Origin: Anaeromyxobacter sp.
GTDB taxonomy: Bacteria > Myxococcota > Myxococcia > Myxococcales > Anaeromyxobacteraceae
Reading direction: 5' to 3'
NCBI GenBank assembly: GCA_016718565.1
Contig: JADKCZ010000001.1
Location: 682,001 to 746,000 of the forward strand
Length of the DNA: 64,000 bases
Below the pieces are notes generated by a model that did no database searches, was not told the DNA's origin, and worked only from the letters and a program-made list of their open reading frames with translations. Made by a program: the position numbers and the translations under genes. Positions within the stretch are counted from its first letter, which is position 1. The number at the start of each line of letters is the position of its first letter. Positions 44,201-51,824 of the stretch are shown piece after piece.

Positions 44201-47200
44201 CAGCGGCTCCTGCTCGCTGGCCGGCTCGAGGGCCACGGGCTGGAGCGCGTCCGGCTGCTCGAGGTCAGCCTCCAGGGCGCTCAGCTCGACCTCGCTGGTC
44301 TGGTCGGCGACCGGCTCCGCGCCGACCGGCTCGACCTCGACCGGCTGCTCGGCGACCGGCTCGGCGGCGGACAGCTCGACCTCGCTGGTCTGGTCGGCGA
44401 CCGGCTCCGCGCCGACCGGCTCGACCTCGACCGGCTGCTCGGCGACCGGCTCGACGGCGGTCAGCTCGACCTCGCTGGTCTGGTCGGCGACCGGCTCCGC
44501 GCCGACCGGCTCGACCTCGGCCGGCTGCTCGGCGACCGGCTCGATGGCGGTCAGCTCGACCTCGCTGGTCTGGTCGGCGACCGGCTCAGCGCCGACCGGT
44601 TCGACCTCGACCGGCTGCTCGGCGACCGGCTCGACGGCGGTCAGCTCGACCTCGCTGGTCTGGTCGGCGACCGGCTCAGCGCCGACCGGCTCGACCTCGA
44701 CCGGCTCGACCTCGACCGGCTGCTCGGCGACCGGCTCGGCGGCGGACAGCTCGACCTCGCTGGTCTGGTCGGCGACCGCCTCCAGGGCCGCCCCGAGGGG
44801 CGACGGGTCGAGGGCCTCCAGCGTCCCGGGCGGCGGCGTGGGCACGGACTCGAGCAGCGGCCGCGGGGCGATGCCCACCAGCTCGAGCACGGCCCGGGCG
44901 CGCCCCTGGTCGCCCAGCGCCCGCCAGGCCGCGGCCGCGCGGACCGCCAGCGGGACCAGCGCCTCCAGCGGCTCGCCGGCGTCGGCGCGCCGCCCCACCA
45001 GCGCGTCGAGCAAGGCGGCCGCGTCGGGCCCGCGTTCGCCCACCGTGGCCGCCAGCGCCACGCCGGCCTCCAGCGCGGCCCGCTCGGCCACCTCGTCGCC
45101 CAGCGCCAGCGCCCGCTCGGCCCTCGCCCGGGCCGCCGCCAGCGCCGCCAGCGGCGCGCCCAGCCTGAGCTGCGCCTCGACCAGGGCGGCGAAGGCCTGG
45201 TCGGCGCGCGGATCCTCCGGCGCCAGCCAGAGCGCCCGCTCCAGGTCCTCGACCTCGGCGCCCACCGGCCCCTCGGCGTCGGCCCCCAGCGCCAGCCGGT
45301 AGCGCGCCTCGCCCTCCAGGCTGGCGGGCACCAGGCCGGGCCGGGCCGCCGCCAGCAGGCAGAGGCGTCGGTCGGTCTCCCTCGCCGCGGCCACCCCGTG
45401 CACGCTGGCCTGGCAGGACGCCAGGGTGGCCAGCGCCGCCGGGTCCTCGCCGTCGAGGGCCAGCGCCGCCTGGTAGGCGGCGGCGGCGCGCTCCAGGCGC
45501 CCCACCGCGAAGAGCAGGTCGGCGCGGGCCCGGTGGCAGCCGGCCGCCTCGGCGGGCACGGCGCCGGCGCGGGCCGAGAGCACCGCGTCGAGCCGCTCCA
45601 CGTCGTCGTCCGCCAGCGAGACGGCCGCGCCGAAGGCCTCGTCGTCGCCCGGCCAGGCGTCGAAGGCCTGGACCAGCACCTGGCGCGCCCGCACCGGGTC
45701 GTGCGCCGCCAGCAGGGCCTGGGCCGCCTCGCGGAGGCGGGCCGCCCGCGGCAGGCCGCTGGCCCGCGCGGCCCGCGCCAGGAACAGCTCGGCCCGGTCG
45801 CGGTGCCGGTCGGCGTAGGCCAGCGCCAGGGCCGCCGCGGCGGCCTCGTCGTCGGGATCGGCGCGCACCAGCGCGGCCAGGAGCGGGGTGGCCTCCTCGC
45901 GCCGCCCCAGCGCCAGCAGGGCGTCGGACGCGGCCCGCGCGGCCAGGAGGTCGTCGGGGGCCTCCTGCGCCACCGCCCGCAGCGCCTCGGCGGCCAGGGT
46001 GCGGTCGTCGGAGTCGAAGGACCCCGCCAGGAGCGCGGCCGCCTCCTCGCGCCGCGCCCGCCGCGCCGCCGGCGCGGCCTCGCGGCGGGCCTGCTCGAGC
46101 AGGAGCCGCGCCCGGTCGCCGCCCCGCCCGTTGCGCGTCAGCAGCTCCAGCAGGGCCGCCTCGGCCAAGGGGTCGCCGGGCACCTCCGCCAGCGCCTCCC
46201 GCAGCGAGGCCTCGGCGCACACGTCGTCGGGCAGCAGCGTGGCCTCGGCCTCCGCCAGCTGGCGCAGCGCCGCGGCGCGGGCCTGGCCGTGCGCGGCCCG
46301 CCCGGCCAGCGCGGCCAGCGCGCGGCAGCAGTCCTCGCCCCCGTCGAGCCCCCGCGCCCGCGACACCTCGGCCAGGCGGCGCAGCAGGCCGTCGTCGGAC
46401 GGGGCCCGCCGGGCGGCCCGCCCCAGCGCCTCGGCGGCGCCGGCCAGGTCGCCCGCCTCGGACAGCCGCTCGCCGGCCTGGCGGGCCCGCTCCGCCGCCC
46501 CGGCCTGGTCGCCCGCGGCCGCCAGCAGGCCCTCCAGCGCCGCCAGGTCGGCGGCCGCCGAGCGCCACATCCCGCGCCGGCCGGCCTCCTCGGCCGCCTC
46601 CTCCAGCAGCGCCCGCTGCGCGGCGCCGTCGCCGGCCAGCCGCGCCGCCTCGGCCGCCTCGTGCAGCGCGCCCAGCAGCGCCTCGGGGCCGAGCTCGCCG
46701 GCCCGCACCGCGGCGGCGCGCCGGCGGGCCAGGGAGGCCCCGAGCGCCGGCAGCAGGGCGGCCTCGGTGCGCGCCTCGCGGAAGAGGCGGTCGCCCAGGT
46801 GGCGGTCGCGCGCCTCGGCCAGCGCCACCTCGCCGGCGCGCGCCAGCAGCTCCACCCGCGTGGCCGCCGAGCGGACGTGGCCCGCCACCTCGGCCAGCGC
46901 CTCGGCGGCCCGTCGCCGGTCGGGGTCGAGGGCCAGCCGGGCCAGCGCCGCCTCGGCCTCCTGCGGGCGCAGCGCCAGCAGCCGGTCGAGCGCGCCCAGG
47001 GCCAGCTCCAGCTCGCCGGCCTCGGCGGCCAGCTCGCCGAGCTGCCGGCAGAGCGCCACCACGTCGGCGTCGTCGAACCCCACGAAGCCGCCGGCGAAGA
47101 GCGCGCGGTGCAGCACCAGCGCCTCGGCGAAGGCGCCGCCCTCGTAGAGCAGGCGGGCCAGGAGCGGGCCGGCCTCGGCCGGCGAGTCGCGGCGCCGGGC

Positions 47201-50200
47201 GAAGGCCCGCCGGGCGCAGCGCAGGGCGGCGGCGCGGTCGGCCTCCTGCAGCGCCAGCGCCGCGGCCGTGAGCGAGGCGCGCGCGGCCAGGGCCGGATCC
47301 TCGCAGCGGCGGGCGCAGGCCTCCACCGGCGCGGCGGCGCTGCGGTCGGGCAGGGCGGCGCGGCGCAGGCGGGCCTGCTCCACCGAGAGCGCCAGGTCCG
47401 GGCGCAGCAGCCGCAGGGCCTCGTCGAAGGCCTGGTCGGCCGCCGCCGCGTCGCCCAGCCGGACCAGCAGGCGGGCCCGGTCGAGCAGCAGCGGCCCGGC
47501 CCGGGGCTCGTCGAGCGCGGCCTCCTCGGCCAGCAGGTCGGCCACCCGGCGGCGCTCACCGGCCCCGTCGGCGGCGGCCCGGGCCTGGCGGACGGCGGCC
47601 AGATCGCGCGGCGCCAGCGTGCGGGCCTCCTCGGCGGCGGCCAGGGCCCCGGCGGCGTCGCCGGCGGCGGCGCGCAGGGCGGAGAGCCGCACCAGCCGGC
47701 CGGGCCGCTGGCCGGTGGGCAGGAGCGGGACCAGCGGGGCCAGCGCGGCGGCCTCGGCGGCCTCGTCGCCGGCGGCCTGGGCCAGCCCGGCCAGCGCGCC
47801 CAGCGCGGCGCAGGCCGCCTCCGGCTCGGGGTGGAGCGCCAGGGCCTGGCGCAGCGCGGCCTCACCCTCGGCGACCAGCCCCGCCTCCAGCGCGGCCAGC
47901 CCGGCGTCCACCAGGCGCGTCGCGTCGCCGGCCTCGCCGCGGCCCAGGCCGCGGCGGGCCCGGCGCAGCAGCAGGGTGGCGGCGGCGGGGCCATCCCCGG
48001 CGCGGGCGGCGGCCGCGGCGCGCCGCTCCAGCCCGTCGTCGTCCTCGCCGCGCAGCCGCTCGGCCTCGGCCGTCGCGGCGGCTCCGCCGGCCGCGTCGCC
48101 GCCGGCCAGGCGGCTGGCCGCCAGGCCGGCCCAGGCGGCGGCCCGCTCCAGGTCGCCGGCGTCGGGGTGGCGCGCCAGCAGGGTGGTGAGGGCCGTCTCC
48201 TCGCCCTCGTGCAGCACGGCGGCCCGGTCCGGCGCCAGCAGGGCGCGCAGGGCCGGCAGCTGCGCGCGGTCCAGGCTGAGCACCTCGCGCCAGCGGCCCA
48301 CGGCCTCCAGGTCGCGGCCGTGCTCCGCCAGCAGCGGGGCCAGCTCCAGGCGCAGCGCCACCGCCTCCGCCAGGGGAGCGGTGGCCAGCCGCTTCTCCAG
48401 GGCGCTCATCAGGCCGTCGGCGTCGCCCGCCGCCCGCTGCAGGTCGCAGAGCGCCGCCAGGTCCTCGTCGGCCGGCTGGCCCAGCTGGCAGAAGGCGGCC
48501 AGCCGCCGCCGGGCCAGCTCGCGGTCACCCGCGGCCGCCGCCAGCCGGGCCGAGAGCGCCAGCAGGGCCGGGCGCTCGGCGGGCTCCAGGGGCTCGCCGG
48601 CCAGCGCGGCCTCGGCGTCGGCCAGCGCCGCGGCCGGGTCGGCGCCGGGCCGCGCGGCGGCGCGGCGGGCCCGCTCGGCCCGGGCCGGGGCGAAGGTTGG
48701 ATCGGCCCACACGGCCGCCTCGAGGGCCTCGTCGTGCCCGGCCAGCGTGTAGGCGCGCAGGGCCAGCTCGGCCCCCTCCCTCCCGCCGGCGAGGCGCGCG
48801 GCGTCGAGCAGGGCGGCCGCGGCGCCGGCGGCGTCGCCGGCCTTGGCCCGCAGGCGCACCAGGGCCCGCAGCGCGAGGGCTGCCCAGGCCGGCTGGCCGG
48901 AGGCCCGGCGCCAGGCCGCCTCGGCCCCGGCCAGGTCGCCCACCTGCTCGAACAGGGCGGCGGCCTCCTGGTGGTGCCCCATGCGCGAGAGCGCGGCGGC
49001 CCGGCCGGCGTCGTCGCCGCAGCGGGTCAGGACGTCGAGCAGGAGCGGCAGCGCGCCGGGGGCGTCGGCGGCCAGGGCCCGCTCGGCGTGGGGGCGGGCC
49101 TCGGCCGGCAGCCCGGCCGCCACGGCGGCGCGCGCCGCCGCCAGGTCCAGCTCCGGGGCGTCGTCGGGCCGGCCGGCCAGCAGCGCCCGCAGCGCGCCCA
49201 GGGCCACGGCCGGCTCCCCGGCCCGGGTGGCCAGCGCCACCTCGCGGCGCAGCAGGCCGGGATCGCCGGGCAGGAGGGCGCGCGCCTCGGCCAGCGAGGC
49301 CAGGGCCAGGGCGGGGTCGCCGTCGGAGAGGAGCTCGGAGCGCTCGCGCCAGGCCGCGGCGGCGCCGGCCACGTCGCCGGCGGCCACGGCGGCGCGGGCC
49401 TGCTCGTCGAGCAGCCCCGCCAGGGCGGGGCGGTCGTCGGCCCGACGCACCAGCGCCACCTCGGCGGCCAGGCGGCCCAGGGTGGGCGCGGCGCGGCGGG
49501 CGGCGGCCACGGCGCGGGCGGCGCCGGCCAGGTCGCCGGCCCGCTCGCAGGCGCTGGCCAGCCGGTCGCGCAGGGCCGCCTCCTCCTCGCCGGCCGCGGC
49601 GAACCCCAGCAGGCGGGTCAGGGCCTCGCGCTCGGAGGGCGCGTCGCCACGCAGGGAGGCCACCGCCGCCAGCCCGGCCAGCGCGGCGCGGTTGGCGGGG
49701 TCGTGGCCCAGCGCTGCGGTGAAGCGGGCCTGCGCCGCCTCGGCCCGGTCCGGCGCCCGCAGCAGCAGCGCGGCCGACTCGGCCAGCAGGGCGGCGCGCC
49801 CGGCGTCGGTGGCGGCCAGCGGGGCCAGCCGGTCGAGCGCGGCCGAGCGCTCCACCGGCCGGTCCAGGCGGAGGTAGAGCGCGGCCAGGCGCTCCAGCTG
49901 GGCGGCGTCGGCCGGCGCGCCGGCCAGCGCGGCCTCCAGGTGGGTGGCGGCGCCGGCCGGGTCGTCGAGGTGGCGCTCGGCCACCTCGGCCAGCGCCAGG
50001 TGGTGGGCCCGCGCCGCCTGGGCGGCCCCCGGCGCGGCGCGATCGAGCAGCGAGAGGGCCGCGGCGTGGTGGTCGGCGGCGTCGATCCAGCGCCCCAGCA
50101 GCCCGGCGCAGCGGGCCGCGCCGGCCAGGGCCTCGGCGGCGGCCGGCCCGCCCAGCCCGGCGGCGTCGCGGTAGCAGAGGGCGGCGTTCTCCAGGTGGCC

Positions 50201-51703
50201 GAGGCGGTGCTCCCAGAGCGCGCCGGCCTGCAGGGCCAGCCGGGCCGAGCCCTCCGGGTCGCCGGCCGCCAGCCGGAGCGCCCGCAGGCGGTCGATGGCC
50301 CGCACCGCCCGCAGGTGGTCGCCGGCGGCGGCGCAGGCGTGGGCCAGCGTGGCGAGCGACTCGGCGTCGTCCGGCGCCAGGCGCAGCGCCCGGTCGAGGT
50401 GCAGGCGGGCCGCGGGCGGGTCGCGCTCCAGCAGCAGCTCGCCGAGCTCGGCGTGGGCCCGCGCCTTCTCGGCGTCGGCGGGGGCGTAGGCCAGCAGCCG
50501 CCTCACCGCCCGCACGTGGGCGCCCTTGTCGCCGTCCTCCATGGCCAGCTGGCGCAGCGCCCGCAGGGCCGGCAGGTGGTCGCGCTGCACCGCCAGCGCC
50601 GCGTCCACGGCGCGCGCGCGGGCCTCCCGCCCGGCGCCGGGCTGGGCCAGGGCGGCCTCGGCGGCGCCCACCGCGGCCAGCCGCTCGCCGGCGGCCACCG
50701 CCTCCTCGGCCAGGCGCGCCAGCGCCAGCGCCGCCCGGTCGCCCTCGCCGCGGGCCGAGCGGACCCAGGCCTCGGCCGAGAGCGCCGGGGCGAAGCCGGG
50801 GCGCCGCGCCAGCCAGCCGCCGGCCAGGTCGAGCGCCTCGTCGTGGAAGCGCTCCTCCAGGCAGAGCAGCGAGAGGAGCCGGTCGGCCGCGAAGGGGTGC
50901 TCGGTGGCGGGGGCGGCCAGGTAGGCGTCGCGTGCGGCGCCGAGGTCGCCCGCGGCCAGGTGCGCCTCGGCGGCCTCGAAGGCGCGGGCGCCCTCCACGG
51001 CCGCCAGCAGGTCGGGGTCGGCGGGCCGGGCGGCCGGGTCGGGCGGGTCGCGGTCCCAGGCCAGCCGCACGCCGGCCGGGCCGATCGCCGCCAGGGCCAG
51101 CCGGGTGGATCCCTCGGCCGGCACCTTCCAGCCGCGCGCCACCAGCAGGCGGCGCAGCAGCGCCGGCAAGGGGTCGGCCGGCAGCCCCATGGCGGCCAGC
51201 GCCCGCAGCGCCAGGTGTGGCAGCAGCGCGGCCGGCAGCGGGGCCGGGCCGAAGAGGCGCGGCGCGTAGGGCACCACCACCACGCCGCGCTCGAAGCCGG
51301 CCACCAGCCCGAGCCGGAGCGCGAAGGCCGGCCCGGCGGCCAGGCGCCCGCCCACCTCGGCGAAGCCGTCGCGCAGCGCCACGGTCAGCGAGCCCAGCCC
51401 CAGGGCGGCCAGGTCCAGGCGAGCCGCGGCCTCGGCCACCACCTCGGGGCCGAGCGCCACCTCGAGGCGGTGGAGCTCGCAGAGCCGGCTCTGGAACTGG
51501 CCGGGGCCGGCGCCCACGTCGATGGGCAGCGTGACGTCGGGGATCTGGAGGTCGAGCGCCACCACCATGACCCCGCCGACGGCCGCGGCCTGCGGCAGGC
51601 GCACGTGCACGCCGCCGCGCTCGAGCCGAAGCTCGAAGCCCGCACCGGTCCTGGTCCCGGCGCCGGCGGTGGCGCCGGCCTCGGTCGATCTCACCTCGGC
51701 CAT
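41255..51703 (-). CDS. giant TPR protein with acidic repeat tracts (3482 residues)
   Basis: One uninterrupted 10.4-kb frame. It has no signal peptide or membrane helix. Residues 1-230 form a mixed domain ('LQIPDVTLPIDVGAGPG') of unknown kind. About 240-2300 are tens of TPR-like helix pairs of Ala/Leu/Arg text with 'AARDAYLAA', 'ALxAxPxxxxAxxxLxxL' spacing. Residues about 2306-2476 hold five to six copies of a 30-residue acidic repeat. About 2890-2960 hold twelve or so SEAQP-type pentapeptides. More TPRs precede a globular C-terminus ending 'LAVLALSDPFLDLRVSVVG'. A cytosolic scaffold is the best guess. Start ATG 51703 has a poor ribosome site. Confidence 0.85.
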   Translation of the reverse strand: MAEVRSTEAGATAGAGTRTGAGFELRLERGGVHVRLPQAAAVGGVMVVALDLQIPDVTLPIDVGAGPGQFQSRLCELHRLEVALGPEVVAEAAARLDLAALGLGSLTVALRDGFAEVGGRLAAGPAFALRLGLVAGFERGVVVVPYAPRLFGPAPLPAALLPHLALRALAAMGLPADPLPALLRRLLVARGWKVPAEGSTRLALAAIGPAGVRLAWDRDPPDPAARPADPDLLAAVEGARAFEAAEAHLAAGDLGAARDAYLAAPATEHPFAADRLLSLLCLEERFHDEALDLAGGWLARRPGFAPALSAEAWVRSARGEGDRAALALARLAEEAVAAGERLAAVGAAEAALAQPGAGREARARAVDAALAVQRDHLPALRALRQLAMEDGDKGAHVRAVRRLLAYAPADAEKARAHAELGELLLERDPPAARLHLDRALRLAPDDAESLATLAHACAAAGDHLRAVRAIDRLRALRLAAGDPEGSARLALQAGALWEHRLGHLENAALCYRDAAGLGGPAAAEALAGAARCAGLLGRWIDAADHHAAALSLLDRAAPGAAQAARAHHLALAEVAERHLDDPAGAATHLEAALAGAPADAAQLERLAALYLRLDRPVERSAALDRLAPLAATDAGRAALLAESAALLLRAPDRAEAAQARFTAALGHDPANRAALAGLAAVASLRGDAPSEREALTRLLGFAAAGEEEAALRDRLASACERAGDLAGAARAVAAARRAAPTLGRLAAEVALVRRADDRPALAGLLDEQARAAVAAGDVAGAAAAWRERSELLSDGDPALALASLAEARALLPGDPGLLRREVALATRAGEPAVALGALRALLAGRPDDAPELDLAAARAAVAAGLPAEARPHAERALAADAPGALPLLLDVLTRCGDDAGRAAALSRMGHHQEAAALFEQVGDLAGAEAAWRRASGQPAWAALALRALVRLRAKAGDAAGAAAALLDAARLAGGREGAELALRAYTLAGHDEALEAAVWADPTFAPARAERARRAAARPGADPAAALADAEAALAGEPLEPAERPALLALSARLAAAAGDRELARRRLAAFCQLGQPADEDLAALCDLQRAAGDADGLMSALEKRLATAPLAEAVALRLELAPLLAEHGRDLEAVGRWREVLSLDRAQLPALRALLAPDRAAVLHEGEETALTTLLARHPDAGDLERAAAWAGLAASRLAGGDAAGGAAATAEAERLRGEDDDGLERRAAAAARAGDGPAAATLLLRRARRGLGRGEAGDATRLVDAGLAALEAGLVAEGEAALRQALALHPEPEAACAALGALAGLAQAAGDEAAEAAALAPLVPLLPTGQRPGRLVRLSALRAAAGDAAGALAAAEEARTLAPRDLAAVRQARAAADGAGERRRVADLLAEEAALDEPRAGPLLLDRARLLVRLGDAAAADQAFDEALRLLRPDLALSVEQARLRRAALPDRSAAAPVEACARRCEDPALAARASLTAAALALQEADRAAALRCARRAFARRRDSPAEAGPLLARLLYEGGAFAEALVLHRALFAGGFVGFDDADVVALCRQLGELAAEAGELELALGALDRLLALRPQEAEAALARLALDPDRRRAAEALAEVAGHVRSAATRVELLARAGEVALAEARDRHLGDRLFREARTEAALLPALGASLARRRAAAVRAGELGPEALLGALHEAAEAARLAGDGAAQRALLEEAAEEAGRRGMWRSAAADLAALEGLLAAAGDQAGAAERARQAGERLSEAGDLAGAAEALGRAARRAPSDDGLLRRLAEVSRARGLDGGEDCCRALAALAGRAAHGQARAAALRQLAEAEATLLPDDVCAEASLREALAEVPGDPLAEAALLELLTRNGRGGDRARLLLEQARREAAPAARRARREEAAALLAGSFDSDDRTLAAEALRAVAQEAPDDLLAARAASDALLALGRREEATPLLAALVRADPDDEAAAAALALAYADRHRDRAELFLARAARASGLPRAARLREAAQALLAAHDPVRARQVLVQAFDAWPGDDEAFGAAVSLADDDVERLDAVLSARAGAVPAEAAGCHRARADLLFAVGRLERAAAAYQAALALDGEDPAALATLASCQASVHGVAAARETDRRLCLLAAARPGLVPASLEGEARYRLALGADAEGPVGAEVEDLERALWLAPEDPRADQAFAALVEAQLRLGAPLAALAAARARAERALALGDEVAERAALEAGVALAATVGERGPDAAALLDALVGRRADAGEPLEALVPLAVRAAAAWRALGDQGRARAVLELVGIAPRPLLESVPTPPPGTLEALDPSPLGAALEAVADQTSEVELSAAEPVAEQPVEVEPVEVEPVGAEPVADQTSEVELTAVEPVAEQPVEVEPVGAEPVADQTSEVELTAIEPVAEQPAEVEPVGAEPVADQTSEVELTAVEPVAEQPVEVEPVGAEPVADQTSEVELSAAEPVAEQPVEVEPVGAEPVADQTSEVELSALEADLEQPDALQPVALEPASEQEPLPEPVAVGPSVAGPATEEQPAPWDSGAEAPAEWTAAAEAAWFEPAAEPSPSAEPVPEAPAGAAPAAGGPSSPEPLAAPEPAADPASLEQPSFDRPAIDEPPGDGLVAADRPVDEPAGQEPAPLLPPASAPAEEAAAWLATAEALQASGAAEGEVREAVEAACAADPDGPSPWLSLAALEMSAGQPLAAARAYLAVSIRSEGRGASEPALEAARLFEEAGRHTEAARAYRAANLAAPRCIPAALILAEEALARGDLAAADENLRLIGEAELPAGAVAGFRCASARAAASTGEDGPGAEVASAAEPPGGARPEEEPAVEAPDIEVPDIEVPDIEVPAPDLAVAAEAPVEAHPVEEPRVEDPPAVAPLVEALPAEAVRTEEPAVGQQPWPARHTTAEWPPAPEPSEAQPPEAQPSEAQPSEAQPSEAQPSEAQPPEAQPSEAQPSEAQPSEPEPSEPQPAEPGPAAARTTTAPWVPVVEPAAPPPDRAAELLGQLREHAAAGDRHSLAALVAEAEALLEPAALRPYAASLGRAELDAGRPESAWRWLSRALQDDPDELTVARDLARAAERTGRHGQEVALGARCADALAPHDPLAAAARLRHLARVADAKLADPERAAALLLRALELVPDEVAFRRELWSLWSRHPATQPQALEAWTEAAQRDPADVAALDALTGLCTALAAGAPPDLAARLRERSRLAASLAAFCDPGRAALPLRPAAQVPDEVRDRLAAPGAAGPLARLLRLLAPYLEPLLPADLARRGAGPAVQLVAPRAPELRQSLEAAGRILGARPYVGFLLDRPGLEVAIENTRPPALLLPAGAESLAAPERLFLAARALDLLDRGWALAGKFAPRDVGILLELACRFAGGAPPPLGLPAQRAGDFLAAMGRSVPPTVASRARLLGPAAADELANTDLVALSTALRRSAARVALLVTGDPGAALGVLLHREPSPEPAEPAAALDLPDLRDLAVLALSDPFLDLRVSVVG
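42835..43020 (-). repeat. pentapeptide coding repeats (SEAQP tract)
   Basis: About twelve 15-bp units encode SEAQP or PEAQP variants within the giant TPR gene, residues about 2895-2956. On the + strand they read as CTCGGACGGCTGTGC-like units. The period is a multiple of three and variation is mostly synonymous or S/P, so this is a coding tandem repeat and not a CRISPR array. Confidence 0.85.
44275..44785 (-). repeat. 90-bp coding repeats in the giant TPR gene
   Basis: Five near-identical copies plus a diverged sixth encode a 30-residue unit beginning VADQTSEVEL and ending VEVEPVGAEP. The first copy has an extra five-residue VEVEP. Differences are few (TAV, TAI, SAA variants), which implies recent expansion or gene conversion. 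Residues about 2306-2476. Confidence 0.9.
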
Positions 51704-51740
51704 TCGCCGGAGAGGGTAGCGGAGAACGGGCCAGGGGGCG

Positions 51741-51792
51741 AAAAAGCACCCGGCCCGGGGACCGCCGCGTGGGCGGCCGCCGGGCCGGGGTG
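51741..51792 (-). terminator. intrinsic terminator downstream of the S41 protease gene
   Basis: Read on the - strand, a stem of about 17 bp (CACCC...GGCCCGG and CCGGGCC...GGGTG arms, with inner GCC pairs around CACGC) is followed by CTTTTTC. It is the only T-tract terminator visible in the window. It starts 33 bases after the protease stop and ends 38 bases before the giant TPR start. Confidence 0.7.
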
Positions 51793-51824
51793 GGGCCGGG
51801 GGCGGGGTGGGCCCGCCCGGATCG

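Noticed and set aside
44275..44785. 90-bp repeats considered as a CRISPR array or a satellite element.
   Set aside because: Copies abut without spacers, are a multiple of three long and encode conserved 30-residue units; no cas genes are present.
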